DNA of 59,194 nt from an uncultured Bacteroidales bacterium (lineage in GTDB: Bacteria > Bacteroidota > Bacteroidia > Bacteroidales > Paludibacteraceae), in contig ONUF01000007.1 in NCBI GenBank assembly GCA_900321005.1, positions 1-59,194 on the forward strand, in the 5' to 3' direction. Shown piece after piece: positions 51,568 through 59,194 of this stretch; position 1 is the stretch's first letter; every line of letters begins with the position of its first letter. The notes beneath the pieces are model-generated. The model was given only the letters and a program-made list of their open reading frames with translations. It ran no database searches and had not been told where the DNA came from. The position numbers were made by a program, and so were the translations under genes.

Positions 51568-53202
51568 ATGAGAAAATTTTACTCTCTTTTGTGCGCTCTC
51601 GCAATCGTACTGAGCGCAAGTGCAGCGCCGATGAATCTGCGTCCCATCGGCAAGAAACAATTAACTAAGGATGCGATTGTTAACCATGTTCGCAAAGCAG
51701 CTCCAAAAGCTCCTGCTCAACTCAATGGCGAGGTAATCAACATTGAGGCGAATAACCTCAGTATAGACGATTCTTACCTTCAGTTGTATCTCCAGTATTT
51801 TGGTTATGGCTATGTTGGTATCTCTGGCAGTAATGACGAGTGGGCTGTAGAGGCCGCTCTTTTCCCGATGAGTGAGGAGTATTTTACTACCTATTCTTCT
51901 GATGATGAGGATATCGAATTGACTGTTTATGATGCAGACGATAATGAAATCGCACTCACGGTTACGTCTGCAGAGCTCAATCAGCTGGCAAAAGGACAGC
52001 AGTTTTTAGCTTCTGCTGTAGATGAAGACGGTAATACCTACAACATCAACCTCACTTTCTTTGCTCCGGATGAGCCGAAAGCAGAAATCAATCTTGACTT
52101 CGGCGAGGGTACCGGTAAGTACTATGCAGAAGACGCAGATTGGTATTTCACAGGTGAGCGTGCGGATTACTTGGTAACATTGGATATCGTTACCACCCCG
52201 GAGATTGAAGGTTCGTATACCAAAGAAGACTTCCTGTTGAACTATACCGGCCTTTATACGGTAGACGGCGAGGACACGACGAAAATTGAAGGTATCTTTG
52301 ATGCCAATGCTACTATCGTGCTGAAAGACGGTGTGTACAACATCGCTGCAGACCTGTTCTTGGGCGATGAGAACTTGTACCATGTTAAACTGCAGTATGT
52401 CAAGCCGGTGGCAACAGACACCGTTCGTTATACCTTCGAAGAGCCGGTGTCGATTGATGACTTTGGTGGAGATTTCTATTTTGTCGCAAAGAGTGACAAA
52501 TACTTGCTTTATATGGACTACTATAGTACAACGATAGCCGGTGAGTTCGCATTGGCTGATCTCTATACGGATTATGTAGGCTTGTACACTATCAATGGAA
52601 CCGATACAGCTTCGGTCGCATATGAGGATGTATCCTTGAAGGTGGTAGAGGATGAGGCCGGTTATGATGTGACGGTAAATTATCTGGCTACTGATTTGAC
52701 TTGCTACATCTTTACGCTCCGCAGCAACAAGGCAGTAGTTGATGAAGTTGTACAAATCAATCTCGACAACGCAGATCATCAGGATATAAGTGCTTCTTCT
52801 TGGTACTATGGCTTCAGCCATTATGTGTTGGCTGCTAATGCGGACTCTTCGTTTGTTGCGGCCTTGGCTATTGCTAATGACGAATTCATAGGTTCCTTTA
52901 CGGAGGCCGATCTTAACCAGTCGTATACTGGAGTATTCGTTAACGAAGTTCGCTTTGCTATTGCATCGGCTGAGTTTAGCGTAGCAGCCGGTCAGAACGG
53001 CAGTTTTGTACTTACCGGTTGGATGCTGGCTAAGAACAACGTGAAGTACGAGTTCGTTATCAAGACGGCTGAGGAAGGTCAAACGGAAGGTATCGAGAAT
53101 ATCGAGTTGACCGAGCAAGTACAGAAAGTGTCTGTGGACGGTCAGTTGTTCATCATCCGCGACAATAAGGTATTCAACGCTATCGGCACCCGCGTTCGTT
53201 AA
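51568..53202 (+). CDS. Acidic secreted protein with tandem ~110-residue repeats and C-terminal tag
   Basis: 544 residues. The signal peptide MRKFYSLLCALAIVLSASAAP leads into at least three related repeats, each with an aromatic strand (DWYFTGERADYLVTLDI; DFYFVAKSDKYLLYMDY; SSWYYGFSHYVLAANAD), then I-x-G-x-(Y/F) and the signature YTGLYTVDGEDT / YVGLYTINGTDT / YTGVFVNEV. A fourth, more divergent copy probably precedes them. The pattern suggests repeated beta-sandwich or lipocalin-like domains rich in Asp and Glu. The end VSVDGQLFIIRDNKVFN with AIGTRVR is the clearest example of the shared C-terminal motif. Function unknown; probably displayed on the surface. Confidence 0.78.
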   Translation: MRKFYSLLCALAIVLSASAAPMNLRPIGKKQLTKDAIVNHVRKAAPKAPAQLNGEVINIEANNLSIDDSYLQLYLQYFGYGYVGISGSNDEWAVEAALFPMSEEYFTTYSSDDEDIELTVYDADDNEIALTVTSAELNQLAKGQQFLASAVDEDGNTYNINLTFFAPDEPKAEINLDFGEGTGKYYAEDADWYFTGERADYLVTLDIVTTPEIEGSYTKEDFLLNYTGLYTVDGEDTTKIEGIFDANATIVLKDGVYNIAADLFLGDENLYHVKLQYVKPVATDTVRYTFEEPVSIDDFGGDFYFVAKSDKYLLYMDYYSTTIAGEFALADLYTDYVGLYTINGTDTASVAYEDVSLKVVEDEAGYDVTVNYLATDLTCYIFTLRSNKAVVDEVVQINLDNADHQDISASSWYYGFSHYVLAANADSSFVAALAIANDEFIGSFTEADLNQSYTGVFVNEVRFAIASAEFSVAAGQNGSFVLTGWMLAKNNVKYEFVIKTAEEGQTEGIENIELTEQVQKVSVDGQLFIIRDNKVFNAIGTRVR

Positions 53203-53231
53203 TCGAACCCGCTCCGATAAACAAAAACGAG

Positions 53232-53250
53232 GGCTGCGCACCGCGCAGCC
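53232..53250. terminator. Bidirectional terminator between convergent genes
   Basis: 8-bp GC-rich stem GGCTGCGC/GCGCAGCC with ACC loop, T run on the plus side and A run on the other. Confidence 0.88.
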
Positions 53251-53258
53251 TTCTTTTT

Positions 53259-54131
53259 TTAGTAGCGATAGGTGGTATCGTTGAGCAGATTAAACTGGTA
53301 AATAGTACTACCGAATCCGGAGAAGAAACCGATACCGCCAACCACATTCGTAGGCATGTTTTTGTAGATTGGCACAAAGAGTACGCCTCGCGAAAGAATA
53401 TTCTCGTTATACTCCTTCCAGAAGCAGTACGTAGGATAGTCCACGCGCGCTACGCGCAATTGATAATCGGCGGAGTCTCCTACGGCGAAATAACTTGCCA
53501 AAGCCTCGTAGTCTTTTCCTTGAGAGATCGGATTATAGACCTTCATCTTGAACGGCCCGTCTTTCGCATCGCGGCTGTCGAACACGCCAAACGGACACAA
53601 CTGGAATTGCTTCGTGCCTTTCTTGCGTGCGAAGAGTGTATAGTAGTTCTCTTCGAAAGGATTCTCCAATGTCATGTATCCCGTCACATCCACCATGCCC
53701 ATCGAACTGGCTTGAACGGATAGCGAGTCGAGCGTAGCAATCGGCGGAATAGTTGTCGTGGCGGTAGCGTATAAGTCGTTGTATTTGGCAGTCACCGTGT
53801 ATCGCTTTCCGGGCTCGCCTATGATGTCGATAGTCGTATATGTATAGGGCGGCATATACATCGTGTCCAGTCGCCCGGTCATGACTACTTCCTGCTCGCC
53901 ATCCGAGAAGGTCACTTTGCCGAAGGGAATAAGTTGTTCTTCAATAATCTTCTCTAAGGTTCGCACAGAATCCGGTGCGTTTGCCACTACATAACTCTTG
54001 TGAATCATCACAACGGGATGACCGTTGGCGTCTATCCATGCCTCCAACACCATGGAAGAGTCTTGCGGCGGGTTGTAGGAACAACCGGCTAACAAAAGCA
54101 GACAAGTTACTATGTATAAGATGCGTTTCAT
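53259..54131 (-). CDS. DUF4249-family lipoprotein
   Basis: 290 residues: lipoprotein signal MKRILYIVTCLLLLAGC, then the family pattern VLEAWIDANGHPVVMIHKS, FSDGEQEVVMTG and GEPGKRYTVTAKYND. DUF4249 proteins are outer-membrane lipoproteins encoded right after a TonB-dependent receptor, as here (TAATG overlap), and probably cap or assist that receptor. Ligand unknown. Last gene of a four-gene operon. Confidence 0.87.
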   Translation of the reverse strand: MKRILYIVTCLLLLAGCSYNPPQDSSMVLEAWIDANGHPVVMIHKSYVVANAPDSVRTLEKIIEEQLIPFGKVTFSDGEQEVVMTGRLDTMYMPPYTYTTIDIIGEPGKRYTVTAKYNDLYATATTTIPPIATLDSLSVQASSMGMVDVTGYMTLENPFEENYYTLFARKKGTKQFQLCPFGVFDSRDAKDGPFKMKVYNPISQGKDYEALASYFAVGDSADYQLRVARVDYPTYCFWKEYNENILSRGVLFVPIYKNMPTNVVGGIGFFSGFGSTIYQFNLLNDTTYRY

Positions 54132-56176
54132 TAGAATTTTCCGTATATACTGATGGAAGGAATAATCGTCATTAAGGCATTGCCGTAGATAGGCTTGAGA
54201 TCGTCGCGGTACATCACAAATTGCGCGTTCTTATGTGCATAGACGTTGTACAACGACAGATTGATACCTAATTCATGCTCTGCCGTCTTGATGATGTCGC
54301 ACGAGCAACTGAGGTCCAGGCGGTGGTAGAGCGGCAGGTGGGCACCGTTGAAAGTCGAATAGACCCCCATCAGTCTGCCGTTGAACATATATGCTTCGCG
54401 TGTCTCGGTATAGGGAACACCGGTCGCGAGTACGAACATCGCGCCTATGTGCCAGCGTTTCGCGAAATGCGAATTGATGACCACTTTCAAGTCGTGTCTT
54501 CGTTCACTCGAGGCAGCATAGCGATAATCGGTATATCCCTCTAATCCGGGCAGACAGCGCCGCGCCCATCCCAAGGTATAACTCACATAACCGGTTACGA
54601 TACCGCTATTGCGCAGGAACATCAGGTTGAGTCCATAATTGCGCCCGCTTCCCGTTGTCACATATTTGTCATACGAGAATTGCTTATTGAGTACCTGCAG
54701 CACACTACCGGTGGATTCCACCACATTATAGAGTTGCTTGAAATACACCTCGGCCGACACGCTGTATTGCTGATGATAGAAGGAGCCCACATATTTTACG
54801 CTTGCCGAATGCGCCAATTCCGGTTGAAACTGCTCGGTAGCCACAAAGAAATAATCCGTAGGCAGTCCGCCGCCTGTTACGCCGGACTTATGGAAATACT
54901 GATGATACATGCCGTAATGCACGGAGATATCATGGTTGATTTTCGGGCAGAAATGCAGCGAAACGCGCGGGTCTATGCCCCACCAGAAGTGATGGTCATG
55001 GATGTAGCCGGATAAACGCACGCCGGCGTTGTACGCGAACCATTCATTTACCTCATGCCGCATATCAAGGGCTCCTGAAACCTCGTCTGCGTGAGCCAAA
55101 CCGGGTTGCGGCGCATCCGTCTCGAACATCTCTATGCCGCGGATCGTAAAGGCTAACGGCAGGTTCATATAATGTTCGTAGTCCAGCGCTGCACGCAAGG
55201 TGATATCGGCCGGCAAGGCATAATTCAATTCATTCTTTATACCCGCTACTGCGATACATTCCGTGGAGCGCGCACGCGCAGAGTCCGCCAATACATCCAA
55301 CTGGTTGTCAAAGGACGAGTAGTAGACCGTCGTTCGCCAATAGCCTTGATCTAAGCGATGATGCCAATAGGCGGAGCCTACGATATTCTGCCAGGGGAAC
55401 GAGATCTGTGTGTTTCCCGTGTTGGAGAAAAGCCCCATCTTATCGCGGTTGTAGAAACCCGTCACCACCAGTCGGTCGCGTTCGCTCACTTGCCCTGCAT
55501 AGGTGAGGTTAAAATCCATGAAATGGTAGCGGATATTATACTGTTCCATTTTCAAGAAACGTCCGTAGAGAGCGTTGATGTACGACGAACGTGCAGATAT
55601 CCACAGGGCGTGCTTGCTGCCGATAGGAATAGTAAAAGTGAGGTCGGAATTGATGATGCCGATATTTCCTTCCACCGAAAAGCGCTTGGGAATATCGGAG
55701 AAGGTGCGGAAGTTCACCCAACCGCCGATTCGGTTTGCCATCATCGCAGTGTGCTCGGACTGCTCCATCTCGATGGTCTTGAAATGTGCACCGATGAACG
55801 TGGAATACAAACCCATCAGGTGGTTCGGGTAGAACACAGGCGCCCCGTTGATAGAAACCAAGGTCTGATAGTCGTCGCAACCATGGATATGCAAACCTGC
55901 TGCCGTCTCGTTATTCGTTTGTACACCCGCCAGACTTTGCAGATAGCGGATAGGATCGGACGTGCCGAGGAATTTAGGCATGTGTTGCAATTGCGCTACG
56001 TCCACCTCCATGCGTTCGGCAGTCTGATGAACGATAGAACGGGTGCGTTGCTGCACGACGTCGATATCTTCCAACTGCTTGACGATAGTCACACTGCTAC
56101 TATCCGCAGCAGTCTGCCCGAAAACGGACAGACTGCCACCAAATAATAGTATTAGCGCTATCAGCCAATAAAGCAT
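54131..56176 (-). CDS. TonB-dependent receptor paired with DUF4249
   Basis: 681 residues. Signal peptide MLYWLIALILLFGGSLSVFGQ, then directly the plug (DPIRYLQSLAGVQTNNETAAGLHIHGCDDYQTLVSINGAPV) without the N-terminal carboxypeptidase-like domain that usually precedes it in DUF4249-linked receptors. The barrel ends NALMTIIPSISIYGKF. The gene follows the secreted protein at 56178 by 1 bp and overlaps the DUF4249 gene by 1 bp, so the four products are likely made together. Confidence 0.86.
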   Translation of the reverse strand: MLYWLIALILLFGGSLSVFGQTAADSSSVTIVKQLEDIDVVQQRTRSIVHQTAERMEVDVAQLQHMPKFLGTSDPIRYLQSLAGVQTNNETAAGLHIHGCDDYQTLVSINGAPVFYPNHLMGLYSTFIGAHFKTIEMEQSEHTAMMANRIGGWVNFRTFSDIPKRFSVEGNIGIINSDLTFTIPIGSKHALWISARSSYINALYGRFLKMEQYNIRYHFMDFNLTYAGQVSERDRLVVTGFYNRDKMGLFSNTGNTQISFPWQNIVGSAYWHHRLDQGYWRTTVYYSSFDNQLDVLADSARARSTECIAVAGIKNELNYALPADITLRAALDYEHYMNLPLAFTIRGIEMFETDAPQPGLAHADEVSGALDMRHEVNEWFAYNAGVRLSGYIHDHHFWWGIDPRVSLHFCPKINHDISVHYGMYHQYFHKSGVTGGGLPTDYFFVATEQFQPELAHSASVKYVGSFYHQQYSVSAEVYFKQLYNVVESTGSVLQVLNKQFSYDKYVTTGSGRNYGLNLMFLRNSGIVTGYVSYTLGWARRCLPGLEGYTDYRYAASSERRHDLKVVINSHFAKRWHIGAMFVLATGVPYTETREAYMFNGRLMGVYSTFNGAHLPLYHRLDLSCSCDIIKTAEHELGINLSLYNVYAHKNAQFVMYRDDLKPIYGNALMTIIPSISIYGKF

Positions 56177-56177
56177 G

Positions 56178-57635
56178 TTAGTGCGTAGGATGATTATCCA
56201 TGTCGTCGAAGGATATAGTTCCTACTTCGCCAAACAAGTTTTGCGACAACCGGATGTATTTGTTGATCAAATCCTCTACCATGTATTGCAGGTCTGTAAA
56301 CGGCTTGCGAACGAAATACTCTTCAAAGCCGTAGGACGTTCCGTCTGCGGGGAAGTAGAGTACTCCCTCCGGCTCATACTGATTGTACGACTCGTTATAC
56401 ATGGGTTGTAACCGAACTTCGGCTTGCTTCACGTCGCTGTTGAAATAAATACCATTCGAGTTGTTGTCATTGAAACAGCTGCAGAAAGCACGTACACTCT
56501 CGCGGGTGGAGGACGAATGTGAATAATTCTTATCCCAGTTCATGAAATCGCGATACGCATAGCCCACGTTGTTGCTTTTTACCTTAATCTGCATCTGACC
56601 GAGGATGTCCACGAGACCGTCTGCTGCGCCGATTTTCTTAATCAACTCATCGTAGCGGTCAGCGTATTGCTCTGCCCAGTCTTCATAACTCTGGTCATCG
56701 CGCTTGCCGATCAGTTCATACAACGGCAGATTAACGGCTGCACTCAGGTACGGCTGGTCGCCGTATTTCATCTCGAATGCACACGAACCGTGTGTGGAGT
56801 TGATCTTCATGTCGATGTTCCATGCCAGGTTAATGAGGTTCACACCAAAGGTGAGATAGGCGTGATCGTTCTTCTGCAACTCTTGCGTGAACGCGAGTTG
56901 TGCACGCTGTACACCGGCGCAGGTGAGGCGCACATACACCTTTTCGGGCAATACGGCACCGATGGTATGCTGCTGGCCGTCTTCTACCCACGTATATTTA
57001 TAGGTCTTGGAAGACCCCTCACGCCAAGCTTTCAGTTCGCACGCGCGCCCTTGCGCGTCCTTGAAACGGACAATAACGGAGTTGTCGCTCGATTTACCAA
57101 GGTAATTCCATTTTTTGTTGGCATCGTCTGCTTCGAAGACGAAGTTATCCTGCTCAAAGCTGAAGATATAATTGATGTTCGTCGGAGCCGCTTTGCCTTC
57201 TGCCACGCGAGCTACGCGATATAGCATGCCTACGTACGGAGCAACAGGATTAGGTCTTTCGGACGCATAGTTTCTTCCGTCATCGAAGACCGGGTCATAG
57301 GTGCTCACGAAATAATCCTCAAAGCCTTCCCAACTATAGTTTTCGTACTTGGTATAACAAGCGTCTGCAATCTCGATAAAATCGCGCTGGTCGTTGGTCT
57401 GGAAGGTGTTCACCATCTTCTTCGCGATCTCCATCAGTTTTTCTTTGGTGCCTTCCGGGCTCAGTACATCACCTTCGCCCTCTCCTCCTTCATGGTGAGG
57501 CAGTGCGAACGTGACACTGTCGATCATTTTGTAATCGCGCTCATAAACGATAGCGCCGTTGTACCAAATTTGCATCTGGGCCATCATAGTGGTTGCCGCC
57601 ATGGCAATCCATAAGGTAGTAAATAAACGTTTCAT
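56178..57635 (-). CDS. Secreted protein with NG...DSVTF N-terminal motif, function unknown
   Basis: 485 residues. Signal peptide MKRLFTTLWIAMAATTMMAQ, followed at once by MQIWYNGAIVYERDYKMIDS-VTFALP, matching the N-terminus of the giant SusD-like protein at 27330 (NLWRRNGYLSQFD...LDSITL). The rest (about residues 60-485) is a mixed alpha/beta domain with PNPVAPYVGMLYRVARVAEG and SFEQDNFVFEADDANKKWNY that I do not recognise. It has no terminal tag. The gene is 5 bp after a small sorted protein and 1 bp before a TonB receptor, hinting at a receptor-linked surface complex. Confidence 0.72.
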   Translation of the reverse strand: MKRLFTTLWIAMAATTMMAQMQIWYNGAIVYERDYKMIDSVTFALPHHEGGEGEGDVLSPEGTKEKLMEIAKKMVNTFQTNDQRDFIEIADACYTKYENYSWEGFEDYFVSTYDPVFDDGRNYASERPNPVAPYVGMLYRVARVAEGKAAPTNINYIFSFEQDNFVFEADDANKKWNYLGKSSDNSVIVRFKDAQGRACELKAWREGSSKTYKYTWVEDGQQHTIGAVLPEKVYVRLTCAGVQRAQLAFTQELQKNDHAYLTFGVNLINLAWNIDMKINSTHGSCAFEMKYGDQPYLSAAVNLPLYELIGKRDDQSYEDWAEQYADRYDELIKKIGAADGLVDILGQMQIKVKSNNVGYAYRDFMNWDKNYSHSSSTRESVRAFCSCFNDNNSNGIYFNSDVKQAEVRLQPMYNESYNQYEPEGVLYFPADGTSYGFEEYFVRKPFTDLQYMVEDLINKYIRLSQNLFGEVGTISFDDMDNHPTH

Positions 57636-57640
57636 AGGTA

Positions 57641-58093
57641 TTACTGTTTGATAATTTTCACAATATTGGTTTTAAACTGGAGGAAATATTGCCCTGCCGG
57701 CACTCCATCCATATGCATTTCTGTGCCCTCCTCGCTTTTGACGAGGCTTCCTTCCAACGAGTATAGACGTAACATCGTCGGTTCACTCAAACCTTTAATC
57801 AAAACGAGGGAACTTGTCGGGTTGGGATAAACCACATAACGCGGATCATTCACTTGGAAGAGACCAACCTTCTCTTCGGTAAAAGTCATGGCTTTCATGG
57901 AACCCAGCGGCACCTCTTCCAACACATTGCCTTCGCGGTCATAGAAAACAACCGTCTCTCCCACAAAGACCATTTTGCCGATTTTGTACACCGCCAACTC
58001 AAAGTCGGAGGCGTTCAATTGCTCCACATGCAAAGTAATAGCGGACGCACTCAGGCACACGAAGCAAAGTAGAGTTAAAAGAATTTTTCTCAT
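57641..58093 (-). CDS. Small secreted protein with T9SS type A sorting domain
   Basis: Start at ATG 58093 (MRKILLTLLCFVCLSASA, signal peptide); a longer frame upstream crosses the promoter. 150 residues: body with VVFYDREGNVLEEVPLGSMK-AMTF, then a canonical sorting domain starting YVVYPNPTSSLVLIKG and ending VPAGQYFLQFKTNIVKIIKQ. It is a paralogue of the protein at 30686, in the same genetic position: 5 bp before a larger secreted protein with the NG...DS[IV]T motif. Likely exported by the type IX system. Confidence 0.85.
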   Translation of the reverse strand: MRKILLTLLCFVCLSASAITLHVEQLNASDFELAVYKIGKMVFVGETVVFYDREGNVLEEVPLGSMKAMTFTEEKVGLFQVNDPRYVVYPNPTSSLVLIKGLSEPTMLRLYSLEGSLVKSEEGTEMHMDGVPAGQYFLQFKTNIVKIIKQ

Positions 58094-58122
58094 TGTATTT
58101 GGTATTAAATTGTTTTCGGGCG

Positions 58123-58153
58123 CAAAGATATACAAAAAAAATGATATACGCAA
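58123..58153 (-). promoter_or_regulatory. Promoter of the small sorted protein - TonB - DUF4249 operon
   Basis: Minus strand TTG (58151-58153), 20 bp, TATCTTTG (58123-58130), 30 bases before the ATG. Confidence 0.78.
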
Positions 58154-58390
58154 GAAAAATGTAACTTTTATCGTTTTTTGTTTAATATTTTGTGTTAAAT
58201 GTAATGTTTTCCACTCATGATCTAAACAGATGATAAATCTTCCATAAATAGAAGCCGCAAGTTGTTAACAAATTTTCGTTTTGGACAACTTTTTCTGTTG
58301 ATAAAAAACGTAAAATGCTGAAAATAAGCAATATAACGAAAAGTTTTGGAAAACTTTGTGAATTTTTTTTAAAAAAAACTTGTCAAAAAA
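58154..58390. other. AT-rich intergenic region
   Basis: About 240 bases of strongly AT-rich sequence between divergent promoters, with no gene, no clear hairpin and no recognisable operator. Near-palindrome TTGTTAACAA at about 58262-58271 is the only symmetric site I noticed. Confidence 0.4.
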
Positions 58391-58422
58391 TTTGCACAAT
58401 TCAAAAATTTGTACTACTTTTG
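58391..58422 (+). promoter_or_regulatory. Promoter of the ribonucleotide reductase gene
   Basis: TTTG (58391-58394), 20 bp, TACTTTTG (58415-58422). The ~80-nt leader contains a GGCTCC/GGAGCC hairpin at 58435-58453. Confidence 0.82.
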
Positions 58423-58507
58423 CAACGTTTTTTCGGCTCCACGATTAGGAGCCTATGCCATGAGGCCTTGATATAACAAGCAAGAGACGAATTTTATACG
58501 CTTATAT

Positions 58508-59194
58508 ATGGAAACATACATTATCAAACGTGATGGTAAGAAAGAATTATTCACCATCGACAAAATCAAAAATGCCATTTCGAAGGCATTCTTAGCGGTA
58601 GGTGCGTTTGCTACAGAGGAGACGCTGGGAGCTATCCTCTCGCACTTACGAGTACATAACGAAGCAACCGTAGAGGAGATTCAGAACCAAGTAGAGGTAG
58701 CTTTGATGGCCGAGGGTTATTTCCAAGTAGCCAAAGCGTTCATCCTCTATCGTCAGGGTCACACGGAGGACCGCGAGACGCAGCGTCGTCTGGACTTTAT
58801 GATGAACTATGTGCAGGCGTCCAACGCGGCAGAGGGTTCAAAATTCGACGCCAACGCCAACGTGGAGCACAAGAACATCGCGACGCTCATCGGCGAGTTG
58901 CCCAAGCAGGGCTTCATCCGTCTCAACCGCCGTCTGTTGACCGAGCGTATCAAGACCATGTACGGCAAGGAGTTGTCAGACCGCTACATGAATCTGCTTA
59001 ACCAGCACTTCATCTACAAAAACGACGAGACAAACCTCGCAAACTATTGCGCGTCTATCACGATGTATCCTTGGCTCATCGGCGGCACGAAGTCTATCGG
59101 CGGTAATGCGACACCTCCGCATAACCTTAAGTCTTTCTGCGGTGGTTTCATCAACATGGTCTTCATGGTATCCTCCATGCTCTCAGGCGCGTGC
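58508..59194 (+). CDS. nrdD: Anaerobic ribonucleoside-triphosphate reductase, N-terminal part
   Basis: The frame is open to the window end (229 residues seen). Residues 1-95 form an ATP-cone (METYIIKRDGKKELFTIDKI...EIQNQVEVALMAEGYFQVAKAFILYRQ), the allosteric dATP/ATP site of reductases. The following DANANVEHKNIATLIGELPK, RLNRRLLTERI and NYCASITMYPWLIGGTKSIGGN, FCGGFINMVFMVSSMLSGAC closely follow the class III enzymes annotated in anaerobic Bacteroidales. This oxygen-sensitive glycyl-radical enzyme makes dNTPs in anaerobes. The glycyl-radical motif would be beyond the window, so the class assignment rests on the N-terminal half only. Confidence 0.78.
   Translation, partial: METYIIKRDGKKELFTIDKIKNAISKAFLAVGAFATEETLGAILSHLRVHNEATVEEIQNQVEVALMAEGYFQVAKAFILYRQGHTEDRETQRRLDFMMNYVQASNAAEGSKFDANANVEHKNIATLIGELPKQGFIRLNRRLLTERIKTMYGKELSDRYMNLLNQHFIYKNDETNLANYCASITMYPWLIGGTKSIGGNATPPHNLKSFCGGFINMVFMVSSMLSGAC

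Noticed and set aside
58154-58390. Replication origin in the AT-rich region near nrdD
   Set aside because: No convincing cluster of DnaA boxes and no dnaA/dnaN/gyr neighbours.

Overview
The window looks like a metagenome-derived contig from an uncultured member of the order Bacteroidales. Four things point there: at least fifteen promoters with the Bacteroidota architecture (TTTG/TTG, 19-20 bp, TAnnTTTG), TonB receptors with carboxypeptidase-like N-terminal domains, SusD-like and DUF4249 proteins, and type IX secretion style C-termini. The first ~1.0 kb is different: GC-rich, with thrombospondin-type-3-like Asp/Gly repeats typical of Verrucomicrobiota/Kiritimatiellota. It is joined in frame to the C-terminal half of IF-2, most simply as an assembly chimera.

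Layout. 1-6.8 kb, plus strand: infB 3' part, a lipoprotein, a WalJ/YycJ-type MBL-fold protein, a polyprenol-phosphate sugar transferase and argS. 6.8-15.5 kb: an iron/haem-type locus with a frameshifted TonB receptor, a divergent porin, an imelysin lipoprotein, a di-haem c-type cytochrome (DHOR), a CcsB/CcsA haem ligation protein, and a hemerythrin-like protein fused to a LuxR DNA-binding domain. 15.5-24.1 kb, mostly minus: CYTH protein, tRNA-Ser, a candidate small RNA, then engB - TonB receptor - mutS - mltG - universal-stress-like protein. 24.2-31.5 kb: large secreted proteins, a 43-residue peptide gene, a second small-RNA candidate, a SusD-like giant paired with a small sorted protein, and a 71-residue secreted protein. 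31.5-48.4 kb, minus: cstA, tRNA-Val, a four-gene surface operon (two IgGFc-binding-like proteins around an OmpA-family protein, plus PAP2 phosphatase), and endonuclease I - pssA - MFS - PpiD-like - OB-fold lipoprotein. 48.5-50 kb, plus: infC-rpmI-rplT. 50-58.1 kb: GH53 galactanase, a repeat-containing secreted protein, and a minus operon (small sorted protein - secreted protein - TonB receptor - DUF4249). 58.4 kb to the end: start of an anaerobic ribonucleotide reductase gene.

Main unusual signals: (1) fourteen short degenerate tandem arrays, mostly of period 7, lie between genes and also in frame inside eight otherwise conserved coding sequences (argS in one case, engB, cstA, ccsBA, PAP2, the hemerythrin regulator, and one TonB receptor twice); (2) infC appears to start at AUA behind a perfect AGGAGG, and the MFS gene may also start at AUA; (3) a shared short C-terminal motif ends five larger secreted proteins and makes up much of a 71-residue secreted protein; (4) two loci pair a ~150-residue sorted protein with a larger protein that shares an N-terminal NG...DS[IV]T motif; (5) two promoter-to-terminator small RNA candidates. 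All calls rest on reading the sequence and on family knowledge; no alignments, searches or folding were run.
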